Shown one piece after another: positions 34,824 through 43,298 of a stretch of 64,000 bases of DNA; position 1 is the first letter of the stretch, and each line of letters begins with the position of its first letter. The notes beneath the pieces were generated by a model that was not told where the DNA came from, made no database searches, and saw nothing but the letters and a program-made list of their open reading frames with translations. This DNA is from Bradyrhizobium sp. 190 (lineage in GTDB: Bacteria > Pseudomonadota > Alphaproteobacteria > Rhizobiales > Xanthobacteraceae). The DNA is taken from contig NZ_JADPJL010000024.1 of assembly GCF_023073415.1 (NCBI RefSeq), positions 1 through 64,000 of the forward strand, given 5' to 3'. The translations under genes were made by a program, and so were the position numbers.

Positions 34824-35036
34824 TTAGGCGCAAACTGAAAGCGCCTGTCCGGCGTCGTCCGTCACATCCATGCGCCATTCGCGTTCCGGTTCGAGTGAGC
34901 CGTCAATTAGTTTCAGAATTTCGCCAATTGCTCGAGTGGCTTCTTTCCAAGCGGCTCTTAAATCCTTCAGCTCCATTCCCTCAGGATCGTCGTGACTCTC
35001 CGTACCGTGAACGGTTTTAAAATGAAATCGCGGCAC
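34824..35036 (-). CDS. DUF6894-like small protein
   Basis: A 70-residue protein (MPRFHFKTVHGTESHDDPEG then LRAAWKEATRAIGEIL and EWRMDVTDDAGQAL). The pattern FHF..D.G...D..G..L.....A..EA matches the DUF6894 family common in Bradyrhizobium and Methylobacterium. A paralogue is at 63228-63467. Function unknown. Confidence 0.8.
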   Translation of the reverse strand: MPRFHFKTVHGTESHDDPEGMELKDLRAAWKEATRAIGEILKLIDGSLEPEREWRMDVTDDAGQALSVCA

Positions 35037-35178
35037 TACCCACTCCGTTCTTCCGCCGTCCGGGTTGAACGAAAATAGGATTGGGGTTCCTAGACCGGTT
35101 CAGAGTGCGTCGCGTGGGCTGTCCGAACCCCCTATTTGGGCGGCTGCAGCGCCTTGATAATGATCGCTGGCGACTTCA

Positions 35179-35562
35179 GTGGGTCGGGCCGCTCGCATTC
35201 CAGGCATCGCGTTGGCGCTCGCGCTGATCTACCGCTACGGGCCCAGCCGCGAGGCACCGCAATGGCGCTGGATCACCTGGGGCAGCGCCGCGGCCGTGGT
35301 GCTCTGGCTTGCGGCATCCGCGCTGTTCTCCTGGTACGCGGCGAGCTTCGGCAAGTTCAACGAGACCTACGGCTCGCTCGGGGCCATGATCGGCTTCATG
35401 ACCTGGCTCTGGATCTCCGCCATCGTCATTCTGCTGGGGGCCGAACTCGACGCCGAGATGGAGCATCAGACGGCGCGCGACACCACGACCGGCTCACCGA
35501 AGCCGATGGGATCGCGAGGCGCCACAATGGCCGACACCGTCGGACCCGCGCCCAGCGCCTGA
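35179..35562 (+). pseudogene. C-terminal fragment of a YihY/BrkB-family membrane protein
   Basis: The frame gives ALALIYRYGPSREAPQWRWI then TWGSAAAVVLWLAASALFSW, GSLGAMIGFMTWLWISAIVI and LLGAELDAEMEHQT, the last two membrane helices and the tail of YihY/BrkB proteins (about 300 residues when complete). The first about 190 residues are absent, and no start codon context is seen, so it is 5'-truncated. Confidence 0.8.
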
Positions 35563-35814
35563 CGTTTTCCTGTGGTTCGCGAGCGATAGCCTCGCGCTGG
35601 TGGTGTCCTTGACCGGATAGTGCTTCCTTGCAGCGCAGAGCCGATCGCCAGCGACGCTGCCGTAAATTCCGCAGGCAATCGGCCCCGGAGAGGAAGAGCT
35701 ACGCCGACGCCCAGGGGCGTCGTCTTCGGGGTCAGAGCTTGGTGCTAGGCTGAGCTTATGTTTGGCGCTCGAGCATTCCTATCCTGGGACCTTGAGTTCG
35801 GAAAGGGCAGCCCT

Positions 35815-35898
35815 CTAGCGCCAGAACAGTGCAAGCAGCAGAATAATCGGAAGTGGTATGCCCACGAGCCACAATAGGGCGCCTCTGCCGAATGTCAT
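35815..35898 (-). CDS. 27-residue single-helix membrane protein
   Basis: MTFGRGALLWLVGIPLPIIL then LLALFWR. One membrane helix. A near-perfect GAGGAGG ribosome site precedes the ATG. Very similar micro-proteins occur across Bradyrhizobium, often with stress genes. Function unknown. Confidence 0.7.
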   Translation of the reverse strand: MTFGRGALLWLVGIPLPIILLLALFWR

Positions 35899-36018
35899 GG
35901 CCAATCCTCCTCGTAATTTTCCTAAAGCTCAATACGCAACTCCTTTCGCGGTTCCTACTCAAGGGATCTTACTTACGCATTTGAGGTTTAGTTCAAAGTT
36001 CATATTGAGGAGATTGAC

Positions 36019-36634
36019 ATGGCCACACGCGCGGTGCCGCATGCTTTCTTTGCCTGGACCTGGTCACCTGTCCTGGCCGGCGTATTTGCTTCATTGGTCG
36101 TCCAAATCCTGCTGACCATGCTGGGGCTTTGGCATTGGCCTGCTCGCCCTCGACACGCCCACCGCCGCCTCCGCGCCTGCTGGCGCTGGCTGGGCCGCAT
36201 TCGTCTGGTGGGCAGTATCGGGCATCATTGCCGCCTTCATCGGCGGCGCGATCGCAGCGGCCAATTCGCCCGATCAGAGCGGTTTGGGCCGTGTCGGACA
36301 TGCCTTGGGAGCCTGGGCGGTCGCGACCGTCGTAGTGGTGGCGGCAGCCGCAATAGTACCAGCTTCCGCTGGCAGCATCGCGGGCAACCTCGCGAGCCCG
36401 AGTTATGCGGCGAACGCCCGGGTCGTATACTATGCTAACAACCCGGCGCGTGAAACCGTCGGCTCGACGAGCAGGCCGGCAGCGCCGGCTCAAATGGAGG
36501 AAGCGCGCAAGCACCTCGCCTATACCATGCTTGCAAGTTTCTTTGCGCTTCCGTTGGGCGCCGGAGCTGCCTATGCCGCTGGGATGGCAACCACCGCCCG
36601 CGCCGTGGAGGACGCCGCAAGACCCGTTACTTGA
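36019..36634 (+). pseudogene. Frameshifted membrane protein (rhizobial PhnA-like group)
   Basis: The first 37 codons (MATRAVPHAFFAWTWSPVLA, GVFASLVVQILLTMLGL) are in one frame; the rest (GIGLLALDTPTAASAPAG, FVWWAVSGIIAAFIGGAIAA, ATVVVVAAAAIVPASAGS, YTMLASFFALPLGAGAAYAA) follows one frame over. An extra T in GGGCTTTGGC near 36130 explains the shift. Four membrane helices would result if intact. It may be a natural mutation or a sequencing indel. Confidence 0.75.
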
Positions 36635-36727
36635 CATTGTTCTTTCGTTACGCCGAGAGCAACTCGCCCGCCTACGTAACGTATGAGAGATTTTTGAGGC
36701 TCGCGACGAGCCGGCGCCGCGGCTCGA

Positions 36728-36820
36728 TCAGTTCAGTAGAGTCGCTGCGGTGAGACATACGGCCAGAAGCGCGAACGCAGCTATGATCCAAGGCATGTCC
36801 CGTCGTTCCGAGGACTTCAT
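36728..36820 (-). CDS. 30-residue single-helix membrane protein
   Basis: MKSSERRDMPWIIAAFALLA then VCLTAATLLN. One helix, GAGGA upstream of the ATG. Between the frameshifted membrane gene and CsbD. Role unknown. Confidence 0.5.
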   Translation of the reverse strand: MKSSERRDMPWIIAAFALLAVCLTAATLLN

Positions 36821-36883
36821 TGTGTCCTCAGTCCAACGTATGGGAACGGGAATTCGCAGGAAACAGTCACGGGCATTTTCGGC

Positions 36884-37048
36884 TCATGTAAGCTTGCGAA
36901 GCCCTTCAAACAGACCAGGCTCGGCATCCTTCTCTTCATGCCGCTCGTCCTTCTGTTGCTTACCCTCTTCAGCCAGATTGCCATCGCCAAGAATTTCGCC
37001 GGCGATTTCCTTCGCTTTTCCGGTAGCCGTGTCTTTCAGATCAGCCAT
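36884..37048 (-). CDS. CsbD-like stress protein
   Basis: A 54-residue hydrophilic protein (MADLKDTATGKAKEIAGEIL then GDGNLAEEGKQQKDERHEEK). The KDxxxGKAKEIAGExxGD core is the CsbD signature. CsbD proteins accumulate under general stress in many bacteria, role unclear. An EcfG-type promoter lies 24 bp upstream of the ATG, which supports this control directly. It is divergent from the DUF4142 gene, which has its own EcfG-type promoter. Confidence 0.88.
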   Translation of the reverse strand: MADLKDTATGKAKEIAGEILGDGNLAEEGKQQKDERHEEKDAEPGLFEGLRKLT

Positions 37049-37071
37049 GGTGCGCACCCTCCATGTACCTC

Positions 37072-37096
37072 AACTGAGTTGCCGGCGGCGTGTTCC
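37072..37096 (-). promoter_or_regulatory. EcfG-type promoter of the CsbD-like gene
   Basis: On the minus strand GGAAC-N17-GTT, with the GTT 24 bp before the ATG. Confidence 0.75.
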
Positions 37097-37263
37097 ACAA
37101 GGGAGCAAACGCCACTTCAGCCGTGTTCCCGGCCAGTTTTCTGACTAGCAACGCCGCTACGCGGCGGGCTGCTCGCACGGCGCTTCCCCAACAAGTTAAA
37201 AAGGTTCGCCGGACCGCGGTGTTGTCCTGTTACGCTCAGTGACGCGCGATTGGCCAAACCATA

Positions 37264-37288
37264 GGAACCGGCCCGAATACGCCGAGTT
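37264..37288 (+). promoter_or_regulatory. EcfG-type promoter of the DUF4142 gene
   Basis: GGAAC-N17-GTT on the plus strand. The 5' leader to the ATG at 37455 is long, about 160 nt, and contains a GGGAGGAGACGGTG segment that could start a 15-residue leader peptide. Confidence 0.7.
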
Positions 37289-37454
37289 GATGTTTCGAAC
37301 CATTTCCTTAAATGGGAGGAGACGGTGGGAATTTTTCCAGGACATCGTCCGATTCTTCGCAACCGGCCTTAACGAGGAAAAGACGAACACGAAGCAACAC
37401 AGTGGAGCTGCGCAACCGCCTCAACCGCAAGGCTGCGAGCTCATGGAGGAACAT

Positions 37455-38015
37455 ATGAGACGCACTATTCTAGCAATCGCATGCATTTTGCTGGCGACGC
37501 CGGGACTGGCTCAATCGGTCGGTGAGAAGACTGGAGCCAATTCCGTGCTCGGCGTCAGCCCATCAACTGTGGATTTCGTCAAGCAGGTCGCAATATCGGA
37601 CATATTTGAGATCGAGTCCAACAAGGTCGCACAGCAGAAAGGCAATGCGGCGGAAAAGACCTTTGCTTCCCAGATGGTAACGGATCACACCAAAACCAGC
37701 ACAGAGCTGAAGGGATTGGTAACCACCGGCAAGGTGAAAGCCGAGTTGCCCACCGCCCTCGACTCATCGCATCAAAGCAAGCTCGACAAACTCAAGGGCG
37801 CCAGCGGAAACAACTTCAGCTCCGAGTTCAATTCGATGCAGGTCAGCGCCCATAAGGATGCTGTCGACCTGTTCGAGCGTTATGCCACGGGCGGCGACAA
37901 TGCGGACTTGAAGGAATGGGCCGGCAAGACTCTGCCCGCGCTCAAGCATCACCTTGAGATGGCGCAGGCTCTCGACAAGAAGCCGGCACCTACGGTCGGA
38001 GAGGGCAGGAAATAG
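37455..38015 (+). CDS. DUF4142 exported protein (ferritin-like fold)
   Basis: A 186-residue protein with signal MRRTILAIACILLATPGLAQ. The mature part is the helical DUF4142 domain (FVKQVAISDIFEIESNKVAQ, FASQMVTDHTKTSTELKGLV, SAHKDAVDLFERYATGG, LPALKHHLEMAQ). The start at 37455 has GGAGG upstream; an in-frame ATG four codons earlier is covered by that site. Family members are periplasmic or outer-membrane stress proteins with a ferritin-like helix bundle but no conserved metal site. EcfG-type promoter upstream. Confidence 0.88.
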   Translation: MRRTILAIACILLATPGLAQSVGEKTGANSVLGVSPSTVDFVKQVAISDIFEIESNKVAQQKGNAAEKTFASQMVTDHTKTSTELKGLVTTGKVKAELPTALDSSHQSKLDKLKGASGNNFSSEFNSMQVSAHKDAVDLFERYATGGDNADLKEWAGKTLPALKHHLEMAQALDKKPAPTVGEGRK

Positions 38016-38246
38016 CAGTGAGAAGGGGCCCCGTTTTTGCGCGGCGCCTTCTCAATTGGAGCTGCAGCCGACGATCGATGCCTCCCGATGGGCTTGTGTA
38101 AAGCCCCAGGTAGCGTGCGCCGTGCGAGCATAACGATGCCGTTGCTCGCCATAAGGCAGCCGCGCACCGAAGGGGATGAAGCCGCCTATCCGCTAACGAT
38201 GCGCGCAAACTGGGCTTGTCCGACGAAGCGTTTCGGGTGGTTGTGG
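38016..38246. other. Intergenic
   Basis: About 230 bp between convergent DUF4142 and DUF892 genes. No gene seen. Confidence 0.4.
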
Positions 38247-38741
38247 CTAAGCCGCCTTGCGGTTGATCGCGGCTTCCGCCAGCTTATTTAACGCGGCGTC
38301 CGTTTTCTTTTCTTCCTCAAGCGTCTGCTTTAGGAGCTGGACGGCCTGGTTCATACCGAGTTGTGCAGCCCAGGCGATCAACGTGCCGTAACGCGATATT
38401 TCGTAATGCTCGACCGCTTGGGCACCCGACAGAAGGCCCGCATCCAGCGCCGGAGAATCTTCGAAATCCTCCATCACTTCTTCACCCTCCTCGACAAGCC
38501 CGAGGATAGCCGGGCAGGTTTTGCCCTTGGGAGCGTGCTTCATCATCTTGAAAACCTGCTGAAGACGCTGGACTTGCCCTTCCGTCTCGCCGGCATGTTT
38601 TTCAAAGGCAGCGCGCAGCTGGTCAGAATTCGCGGCTTTTGCCATCTTGGGCAACGCAACGAGTATCTTCCTTTCGGCGTAGTACATGTCCTTGAGGGTC
38701 TCCAGAAAGAGGTCTTCAAGTGTCTTGTTCTGGCCTGGCAT
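38247..38741 (-). CDS. DUF892 (YciE/YciF-type) ferritin-like protein
   Basis: A 164-residue four-helix protein (LEDLFLETLKDMYYAERKIL, AFEKHAGETEGQVQRLQQVF, GLVEEGEEVMEDF, AVEHYEISRYGTLIAWAAQL). Glu and His residues in YAERK, HAGETE and EHYEIS are the probable di-metal ligands. Members are stress-induced in enterobacteria and rhizobia. An EcfG-type promoter lies 31 bp upstream. The same domain is fused to a manganese catalase at 50.5 kb. Confidence 0.9.
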   Translation of the reverse strand: MPGQNKTLEDLFLETLKDMYYAERKILVALPKMAKAANSDQLRAAFEKHAGETEGQVQRLQQVFKMMKHAPKGKTCPAILGLVEEGEEVMEDFEDSPALDAGLLSGAQAVEHYEISRYGTLIAWAAQLGMNQAVQLLKQTLEEEKKTDAALNKLAEAAINRKAA

Positions 38742-38771
38742 GGCTTTCCTCCATTATAGCTGACACCACCT

Positions 38772-38796
38772 AACAGCGCCTTTTCCCAAACGTTCC
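38772..38796 (-). promoter_or_regulatory. EcfG-type promoter of the DUF892 gene
   Basis: On the minus strand GGAAC-N17-GTT, 31 bp before the ATG at 38741. Confidence 0.78.
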
Positions 38797-38838
38797 ATAA
38801 GCGGTGCGCTGCCAGGGGCACTCGATCGAGCGACATAA

Positions 38839-38870
38839 AAAAGGCCCCCGTTTCCGAGGGCCTTCGCCAA
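38839..38870 (-). terminator. Rho-independent terminator
   Basis: On the minus strand AAGGCCCTC-GGAAAC-GGGGGCCTTTTTT. It follows the FAD/Rieske gene. Confidence 0.85.
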
Positions 38871-38976
38871 GGGGTACATCCGCCCTTAGCGCCTGAACAA
38901 TGGTCAGAGGCAACAAACCTTCGCAACTGAATTTCCTAGTCGCAACGCATAGTCAATGCACGGTGGCCAGCCGGTG

Positions 38977-40524
38977 CTATTCGGCGGCCTGGTGATGCGC
39001 CGGCTTCTGGACCTCGGCAAGCGGGGATACTGCCGGCCCATTGAGCGCGGTGCCATCAGGTGCGAACTGCGATCCGTGACACGGGCAATCCCAGCATTGC
39101 TCCAGCGAGTTCCAGTGCACGACGCAGCCGAGATGCGTGCAGCTGGCGGAATGCAAATGCAGCTGTCCTTCCTTATCCCGGCATGCGGCGACCTTTTGCA
39201 ATCCGCTACGCACCAGACAACCCTCACCGGGCCGCAGCCGCTCGACGGAAGCGATTTCGTCCGCCGAAAGGTACTCCGCGAAATTTTTCAATGGCGTGAT
39301 GTTCTCGCTGATGTACTCACCGAAGTTCTTGTGGATCTTCCGTGCCGGCGAATAGATATCCTCCCATGCGCTGGAGCCGATCGTGATCAAGTCCGCGATC
39401 AGGATGCCGGCGACGAGGCCGTTGGTGATGCCTTGTCCGGAATCGCCGCTGACAATGAAGACATGCTCCTCGTCCGGCGACCGCCCAATGAAACCGACGA
39501 AATCGACCGGCTCCAGCACCTGTCCAGACCAGCGATGGGTGATCGCGCCCATGTCCGGCAAGCGTTCGCGCGCCCAGTGCTCCAGCGCCGCGAAGCGTTT
39601 CTCCCCGTCATCAGCCTCGCCGGACTTGTGGTCTTCGCCGCCGATGATCACTAGGACCTCCTCGGTGGAGAGCGGCTGCAGACGGACATAGTGATAGGGA
39701 TCGAGCGTGTCCCAATAGAGTGCATCGGCCAAGACCCCGCCCGGCAGCTTCGCCGCGATGGCGTAGGTGCGATAAGGCGCCTGCTTGGTGTGAATAGCGA
39801 CCTCAAGGTTGACCGGAGAGTTCGTCGCGACCACCACGTCGGTGGCCCGCACCTCGTGCCCGGACGCAACCTTCACAATTACGTCGCCCGACTTGTGCTC
39901 GATGCTCTCGACGCAGCTGTCGGCATAAAGCTTTGCACCGGCGCGCCGCAGCGCCGTTGCGAGTCCGGCGAGATATTTCGTGGGATGAAAGCGCGCCTGC
40001 CCGGGGAACCTCAACGACCGCACCGCACCCTCGGAGTGGAATGGCGTCAGGGTCTTGCGGTTCTCGACGGGGATGCCGAGCCGCTGGCAGCACTCGAATT
40101 CCTCGTCCAGCAGGGAGCTAGGCGTCTCCGGCGCCGGCACCCAGAGACCATCGACCCGGCAGAAATCGCAGTCGATGTTTTCGAGATCCTGGATCGCCTC
40201 GGCGCGGCTGATTGCGGCCATGACGCTCTGGTAATAGAGCCGAGCACATTCCTCGCCGCGCACGCGTACGAGCTCCTTGTAATAGTCGTCCAGTGCCGTA
40301 GCCAGATGCGCAGTCGTACGCGCGGTCATGCCGCTGCCGATGCTGCCGCGGTCCAGCACGATCACGGAACGCCCGCGACTAACAAGCTCATAGGCCACCG
40401 ACAGCCCGGCAATGCCAGAACCCACCACAACCACGTCCGCCCGCTCGGATTTCGACAGACTGGGAGCTTCGACCGCCCGGATGTCCATCCAGAGCGATTG
40501 CGTATGTTCATCCCGCACGTTCAT
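38977..40524 (-). CDS. FAD-dependent oxidoreductase with C-terminal Rieske domain
   Basis: A 515-residue enzyme. DAO-type FAD domain with the dinucleotide motif VVVGSGIAGLS (33-43), then a Rieske [2Fe-2S] domain with CTHLGC (Cys462, His464) and CPCH (Cys480, His483). This architecture is widespread in soil bacteria as a stress-induced oxidoreductase with unknown substrate, probably an amine. The gene has its own EcfG-type promoter and a terminator. It is chromosomally placed among other oxidative-stress genes. Confidence 0.92.
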   Translation of the reverse strand: MNVRDEHTQSLWMDIRAVEAPSLSKSERADVVVVGSGIAGLSVAYELVSRGRSVIVLDRGSIGSGMTARTTAHLATALDDYYKELVRVRGEECARLYYQSVMAAISRAEAIQDLENIDCDFCRVDGLWVPAPETPSSLLDEEFECCQRLGIPVENRKTLTPFHSEGAVRSLRFPGQARFHPTKYLAGLATALRRAGAKLYADSCVESIEHKSGDVIVKVASGHEVRATDVVVATNSPVNLEVAIHTKQAPYRTYAIAAKLPGGVLADALYWDTLDPYHYVRLQPLSTEEVLVIIGGEDHKSGEADDGEKRFAALEHWARERLPDMGAITHRWSGQVLEPVDFVGFIGRSPDEEHVFIVSGDSGQGITNGLVAGILIADLITIGSSAWEDIYSPARKIHKNFGEYISENITPLKNFAEYLSADEIASVERLRPGEGCLVRSGLQKVAACRDKEGQLHLHSASCTHLGCVVHWNSLEQCWDCPCHGSQFAPDGTALNGPAVSPLAEVQKPAHHQAAE

Positions 40525-40548
40525 GGCGCACCCTTCTCAAAAGGGGCC

Positions 40549-40573
40549 AACGGCGCGACAGAAAAAGGGTTCC
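40549..40573 (-). promoter_or_regulatory. EcfG-type promoter of the FAD/Rieske gene
   Basis: On the minus strand GGAAC-N17-GTT, 25 bp before the ATG at 40524. Confidence 0.78.
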
Positions 40574-40756
40574 CTTCGTCGCCAAGGTGCGGATTGCGGC
40601 CCCGACCTAGCGAGATACCGGCTTGCGACGCCCGGGACAACCGGCGCGCCGGCCGACCGCTGAACGCGATGTCGCCGCGCATATCCCTTCCGCATCTCAG
40701 GCAGCACGATGAGCCTTGCCGCGGGCCGTCTGAAAATCGACTTGGAGGACAGGACG

Positions 40757-40822
40757 ATGATTTGGCCCATTCAGTGGTTGCGGCGCATCGGATGCGGCTG
40801 CCGCTGCAGCAAGTCAAACTGA
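40757..40822 (+). CDS. Possible 21-residue peptide
   Basis: MIWPIQWLRRIGCGCRCSKS plus Asn. GGAGG lies about 9 bases before the ATG. Cys-rich and basic, no family. Only the ribosome site supports it. Confidence 0.3.
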   Translation: MIWPIQWLRRIGCGCRCSKSN

Positions 40823-40925
40823 AGTCCGATGCTCATTGGCAAAAGCTTGCCGCCGACAATTTAGATCCAATTGTGTGCAATACCCTCCCATAGGAACCGG
40901 GCAGCCTGCCCCGTATTGAAACTGG

Positions 40926-41783
40926 ATGGATGGTTCGGTTGAAAGGAAACAAGGATTTTCTTCCAAGGATCTCCTGGCTGGTGCGATCAAGCGACGCCAG
41001 GCGATCTTGTTCGTTGGCGCGGGCGTCTCGATGGCAGTCGGTCTGCCGTCCTGGAAAACCTTGGTAGACCACCTGTTAAAGGAGCTCCAACTTGGTCCCG
41101 AAGTGATAGACGGAATGAACGACGGCTATCAGATGCTCGCCGAGTTCTACCGACTGAAGCAGGGCGGAATGGGCCCGTTACGAAGCTGGCTCGATCGAAA
41201 CTGGAAAGTCGCGACGGACAAAGTCTCGCAATCGGAGTTGCACAAGCTCATTGTCGAGCTCGACTTCCCGGCCATTTATACCACCAACTATGATCGAAAC
41301 CTCGAGACAGCGTTCGAAATCCACCATAAGCCCTATGCGAAGATCGCCAACGCCAAGCATATTGCAGACGCGGCCCAGGACGTTACGCATATCGTCAAGT
41401 ACCACGGTGATTTCGACGACGATGCGTCGCTGGTTCTTACCGAGACCGATTTTCTAGATCGGCTATCCTTCGATGCGCCGCTGGATATTAAGTTCCGCGC
41501 GGATGCTCTCGGTCGCACCATTCTGTTCATTGGCTACAGCATGTCCGACCCCAATATCCGCCTGCTCTTGCACAGCATCTGGCAGACTTGGGAAAAATCA
41601 GGTCACAGGGGCCATCGGCCGCCCTCGTTTGTCTTCATGCCATCGTCTAACCCGGTGCAGGAGGCAATTTTGGCCCACTGGGGGATTACGCTTTTAACGC
41701 CCGAAGGCGGAAGCTGCCGAGGTGACGCATTGACGACTTTCCTCGCCGATATCCGGACGAGGATTCATGAGCTTGATGGTTGA
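40926..41783 (+). CDS. Stand-alone SIR2-like protein
   Basis: A 285-residue cytoplasmic protein made of one SIR2-type Rossmann domain: NAD-binding GAGVS (31-35), TTNYDRNLE with Asn121 and Asp123, and the catalytic His160 in VKYHGDFDDD. The later part has LFIGYSMSDPNIR, typical of the SIR2_2 family found in prokaryotic antiphage NADases. No nuclease, TIR or transmembrane domain is fused. It could be an NADase effector of a defence system or a deacylase; the lack of a zinc module argues against a classical sirtuin. Upstream sequence has GGAAC-N17-ATT, off consensus. Confidence 0.85.
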   Translation: MDGSVERKQGFSSKDLLAGAIKRRQAILFVGAGVSMAVGLPSWKTLVDHLLKELQLGPEVIDGMNDGYQMLAEFYRLKQGGMGPLRSWLDRNWKVATDKVSQSELHKLIVELDFPAIYTTNYDRNLETAFEIHHKPYAKIANAKHIADAAQDVTHIVKYHGDFDDDASLVLTETDFLDRLSFDAPLDIKFRADALGRTILFIGYSMSDPNIRLLLHSIWQTWEKSGHRGHRPPSFVFMPSSNPVQEAILAHWGITLLTPEGGSCRGDALTTFLADIRTRIHELDG

Positions 41784-41785
41784 AG

Positions 41786-42016
41786 TTAAATATGGGAGTC
41801 CGTGACCCCGTTGCCGGCCTTGCGCTGGACCATGATGTGCCAGGCCTCTTCCTTTAATTCGTCGAGATCGTAATCATCGCCGGTATCGAGTTCAAGGCGG
41901 CCTTGCTCGCAAGCCACGACGTCCTTGTCGCCCAGCCAGAACGTTGCGCCAGTCGGCGCATGGGTAAGCTTGTCGCCGTCAAGCACGAACTGCTCCTTCA
42001 TCACTTTCATATGCAT
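41786..42016 (-). CDS. Small acidic protein
   Basis: A 76-residue protein (MHMKVMKEQFVLDGDKLTHA, PTGATFWLGDKDVVACEQGR, DTGDDYDLDELKEEAWHIMV). The ATG at 42016 has GGAGG 8 bases upstream. Compact beta-rich N-terminus and acidic helical tail. No family known to me; it stands 3 bp from the convergent SIR2-like stop. Confidence 0.7.
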   Translation of the reverse strand: MHMKVMKEQFVLDGDKLTHAPTGATFWLGDKDVVACEQGRLELDTGDDYDLDELKEEAWHIMVQRKAGNGVTDSHI

Positions 42017-42142
42017 GATACGATCCTCCGAACCTCCGACCAAACGATCGCACGTATGAACACACCCAAGGTCACGCGTTCGGGCTGGCGCTTTCGCCTT
42101 GTCACGGCTGCGACGTTGCTGCACCGGTGACCGAGTGTCGAC

Positions 42143-42367
42143 TTAGCCTCGGCCCTTGTTGGCTGCGTGATCTTTCAATTGTTCGGTTTGGGTCCACTTG
42201 CTGTCGTGACCCCGATCCCGGGAGTGCTTGGCCTTGTCGCGGTTGGAAAGCACCGCATTATCGCCTATCAGGTCGCTCTGAACGTCAGTCATAGCACCGG
42301 TTCCGGCGCCTTTTCCCTTCGCGCCCGGTCCCAGATGCTTGCCGTCTCCGTGTGCTCCACTTGTCAT
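42143..42367 (-). CDS. Intrinsically disordered hydrophilic protein 1
   Basis: A 74-residue protein rich in Gly, Lys, Asp and His (MTSGAHGDGKHLGPGAKGKG then HSRDRGHDSKWTQTEQ). No hydrophobic core, so it should be unfolded in solution, like hydrophilin-type desiccation protectants. It is the last gene of a four-gene operon of similar proteins; the gap to the preceding gene is 4 bp. Confidence 0.65.
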   Translation of the reverse strand: MTSGAHGDGKHLGPGAKGKGAGTGAMTDVQSDLIGDNAVLSNRDKAKHSRDRGHDSKWTQTEQLKDHAANKGRG

Positions 42368-42371
42368 GATG

Positions 42372-42878
42372 TTATCCCGCCGGCTTTTGGGGCTTATGGC
42401 CCGACTGTCCCAAATGGTTGTGCTTATTGTGCTGGCTTTCCTGGTCTAGGCCACCACGGCTCACCGGAAATTCCGATTGGCGTCCACTTCGCTTTGCAGT
42501 CTTTGCACCGCTATCGTGTTGTGTACGTGCCGCCTCTTCCTCGATCTGCCTCGCATCGGGAACATCAGGCTTTCTTTCAAGGATACGCAGTTGCTGCTCG
42601 TGGGTCTTCTTTCCCTGCGTTGCTATCCTTCGCGGACCGTTATCGCGGTCCTTTTGCGGAGGACTGCGACGCCGATCTCGGACCTCTGCCTTATCGATTC
42701 CATCCTGGGGATTGGTGTCGTTCTCGATATCGCCCTCAAAGGTGTTGGCGCCTTCGAACTCCTCTAGTTCGTCCGAGCTTATGCCTGTCATCGTCGTTCC
42801 CTTCGAACCGCCGATCAGCGGATTGCGCACAAGATCGACATTCGTCGGCCTGTTCAGTTTTACGTGTTTGCTACTCAT
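42372..42878 (-). CDS. Intrinsically disordered hydrophilic protein 2
   Basis: A 168-residue protein. The first 60 residues contain possible structure (MSSKHVKLNRPTNVDLVRNP then ISSDELEEFEGANTFEGD); the rest is charged and Gln-rich (RIATQGKKTHEQQLRILERK). Largest member of the disordered four-gene operon; 3 bp separate it from the gene upstream. No family recognised. Confidence 0.7.
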   Translation of the reverse strand: MSSKHVKLNRPTNVDLVRNPLIGGSKGTTMTGISSDELEEFEGANTFEGDIENDTNPQDGIDKAEVRDRRRSPPQKDRDNGPRRIATQGKKTHEQQLRILERKPDVPDARQIEEEAARTQHDSGAKTAKRSGRQSEFPVSRGGLDQESQHNKHNHLGQSGHKPQKPAG

Positions 42879-42881
42879 GAT

Positions 42882-43100
42882 CTAATCCTTCGAAGCTGGA
42901 TTTGAGCCGCCGCCCTTTCTTTCCGGGTGATGAGTGTGGTGGCTATCGCGTTCGCCGCCACCTCCGGATATTTTGCTGTGCCGACGTTGCGGATCGTCGG
43001 CCGGCGGTTTCTCGACGTGGAGCGGCTCCTTGGCGTTTTCGTGGGAAGCGCCCGGCCCGCCTTGGCGGATGCTCGCCGGCGTCTTTGTTGAAGTCGACAT
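42882..43100 (-). CDS. Intrinsically disordered hydrophilic protein 3
   Basis: A 72-residue protein of Ser, Pro, Gly, His and Lys (MSTSTKTPASIRQGGPGASH then GGGGERDSHHTHHPERKGGG). The His clusters could bind metal. Third gene counted from the operon end, 15 bp from the first gene. Confidence 0.65.
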   Translation of the reverse strand: MSTSTKTPASIRQGGPGASHENAKEPLHVEKPPADDPQRRHSKISGGGGERDSHHTHHPERKGGGSNPASKD

Positions 43101-43115
43101 GGTGCGCGCTCCTGA

Positions 43116-43298
43116 CTAGCGATCCTGCTGATAGCCCTGATGGGTGGTGTTCTGGGCGGTATTGCCGGACTGTCCCTGCTCTCTCGTATTCTCGATATGA
43201 TCACGGCCCTTCTGGACCTGATGAGCATTGCCGGTTTTGGGATCACCGGTGCCCTTATGGCTTTGATTGTCCGGCGGCACGGGCGGTGGCTTGGTCAT
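43116..43298 (-). CDS. Intrinsically disordered hydrophilic protein 4
   Basis: A 60-residue protein (MTKPPPVPPDNQSHKGTGDP then HQVQKGRDHIENTREQGQSG). First gene of the operon. No GGAAC-N17-GTT promoter was found in front, so its control may differ from the neighbours. Confidence 0.65.
   Translation of the reverse strand: MTKPPPVPPDNQSHKGTGDPKTGNAHQVQKGRDHIENTREQGQSGNTAQNTTHQGYQQDR

Larger units (their letters stand above)
40525..40925. other. Divergent intergenic region
   Basis: Holds the EcfG-type promoter of the minus-strand oxidoreductase, a possible 21-residue reading frame at 40757-40822, and the untranslated region of the SIR2-like gene. Confidence 0.5.

Noticed and set aside
39691..40893. 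Long open frame of 400 codons opposite the FAD/Rieske gene
   Set aside because: It is the complementary strand of a clear enzyme with conserved motifs, has no recognisable domain, and shows the Arg- and His-rich composition of GC-rich antisense frames.
40894..40925. GGAAC-N17-ATT before the SIR2-like gene as an EcfG promoter
   Set aside because: The last element is ATT, not GTT. Similar off-consensus hits precede the genes at 35898, 52399 and 59152, so they may be weak promoters but are not counted.
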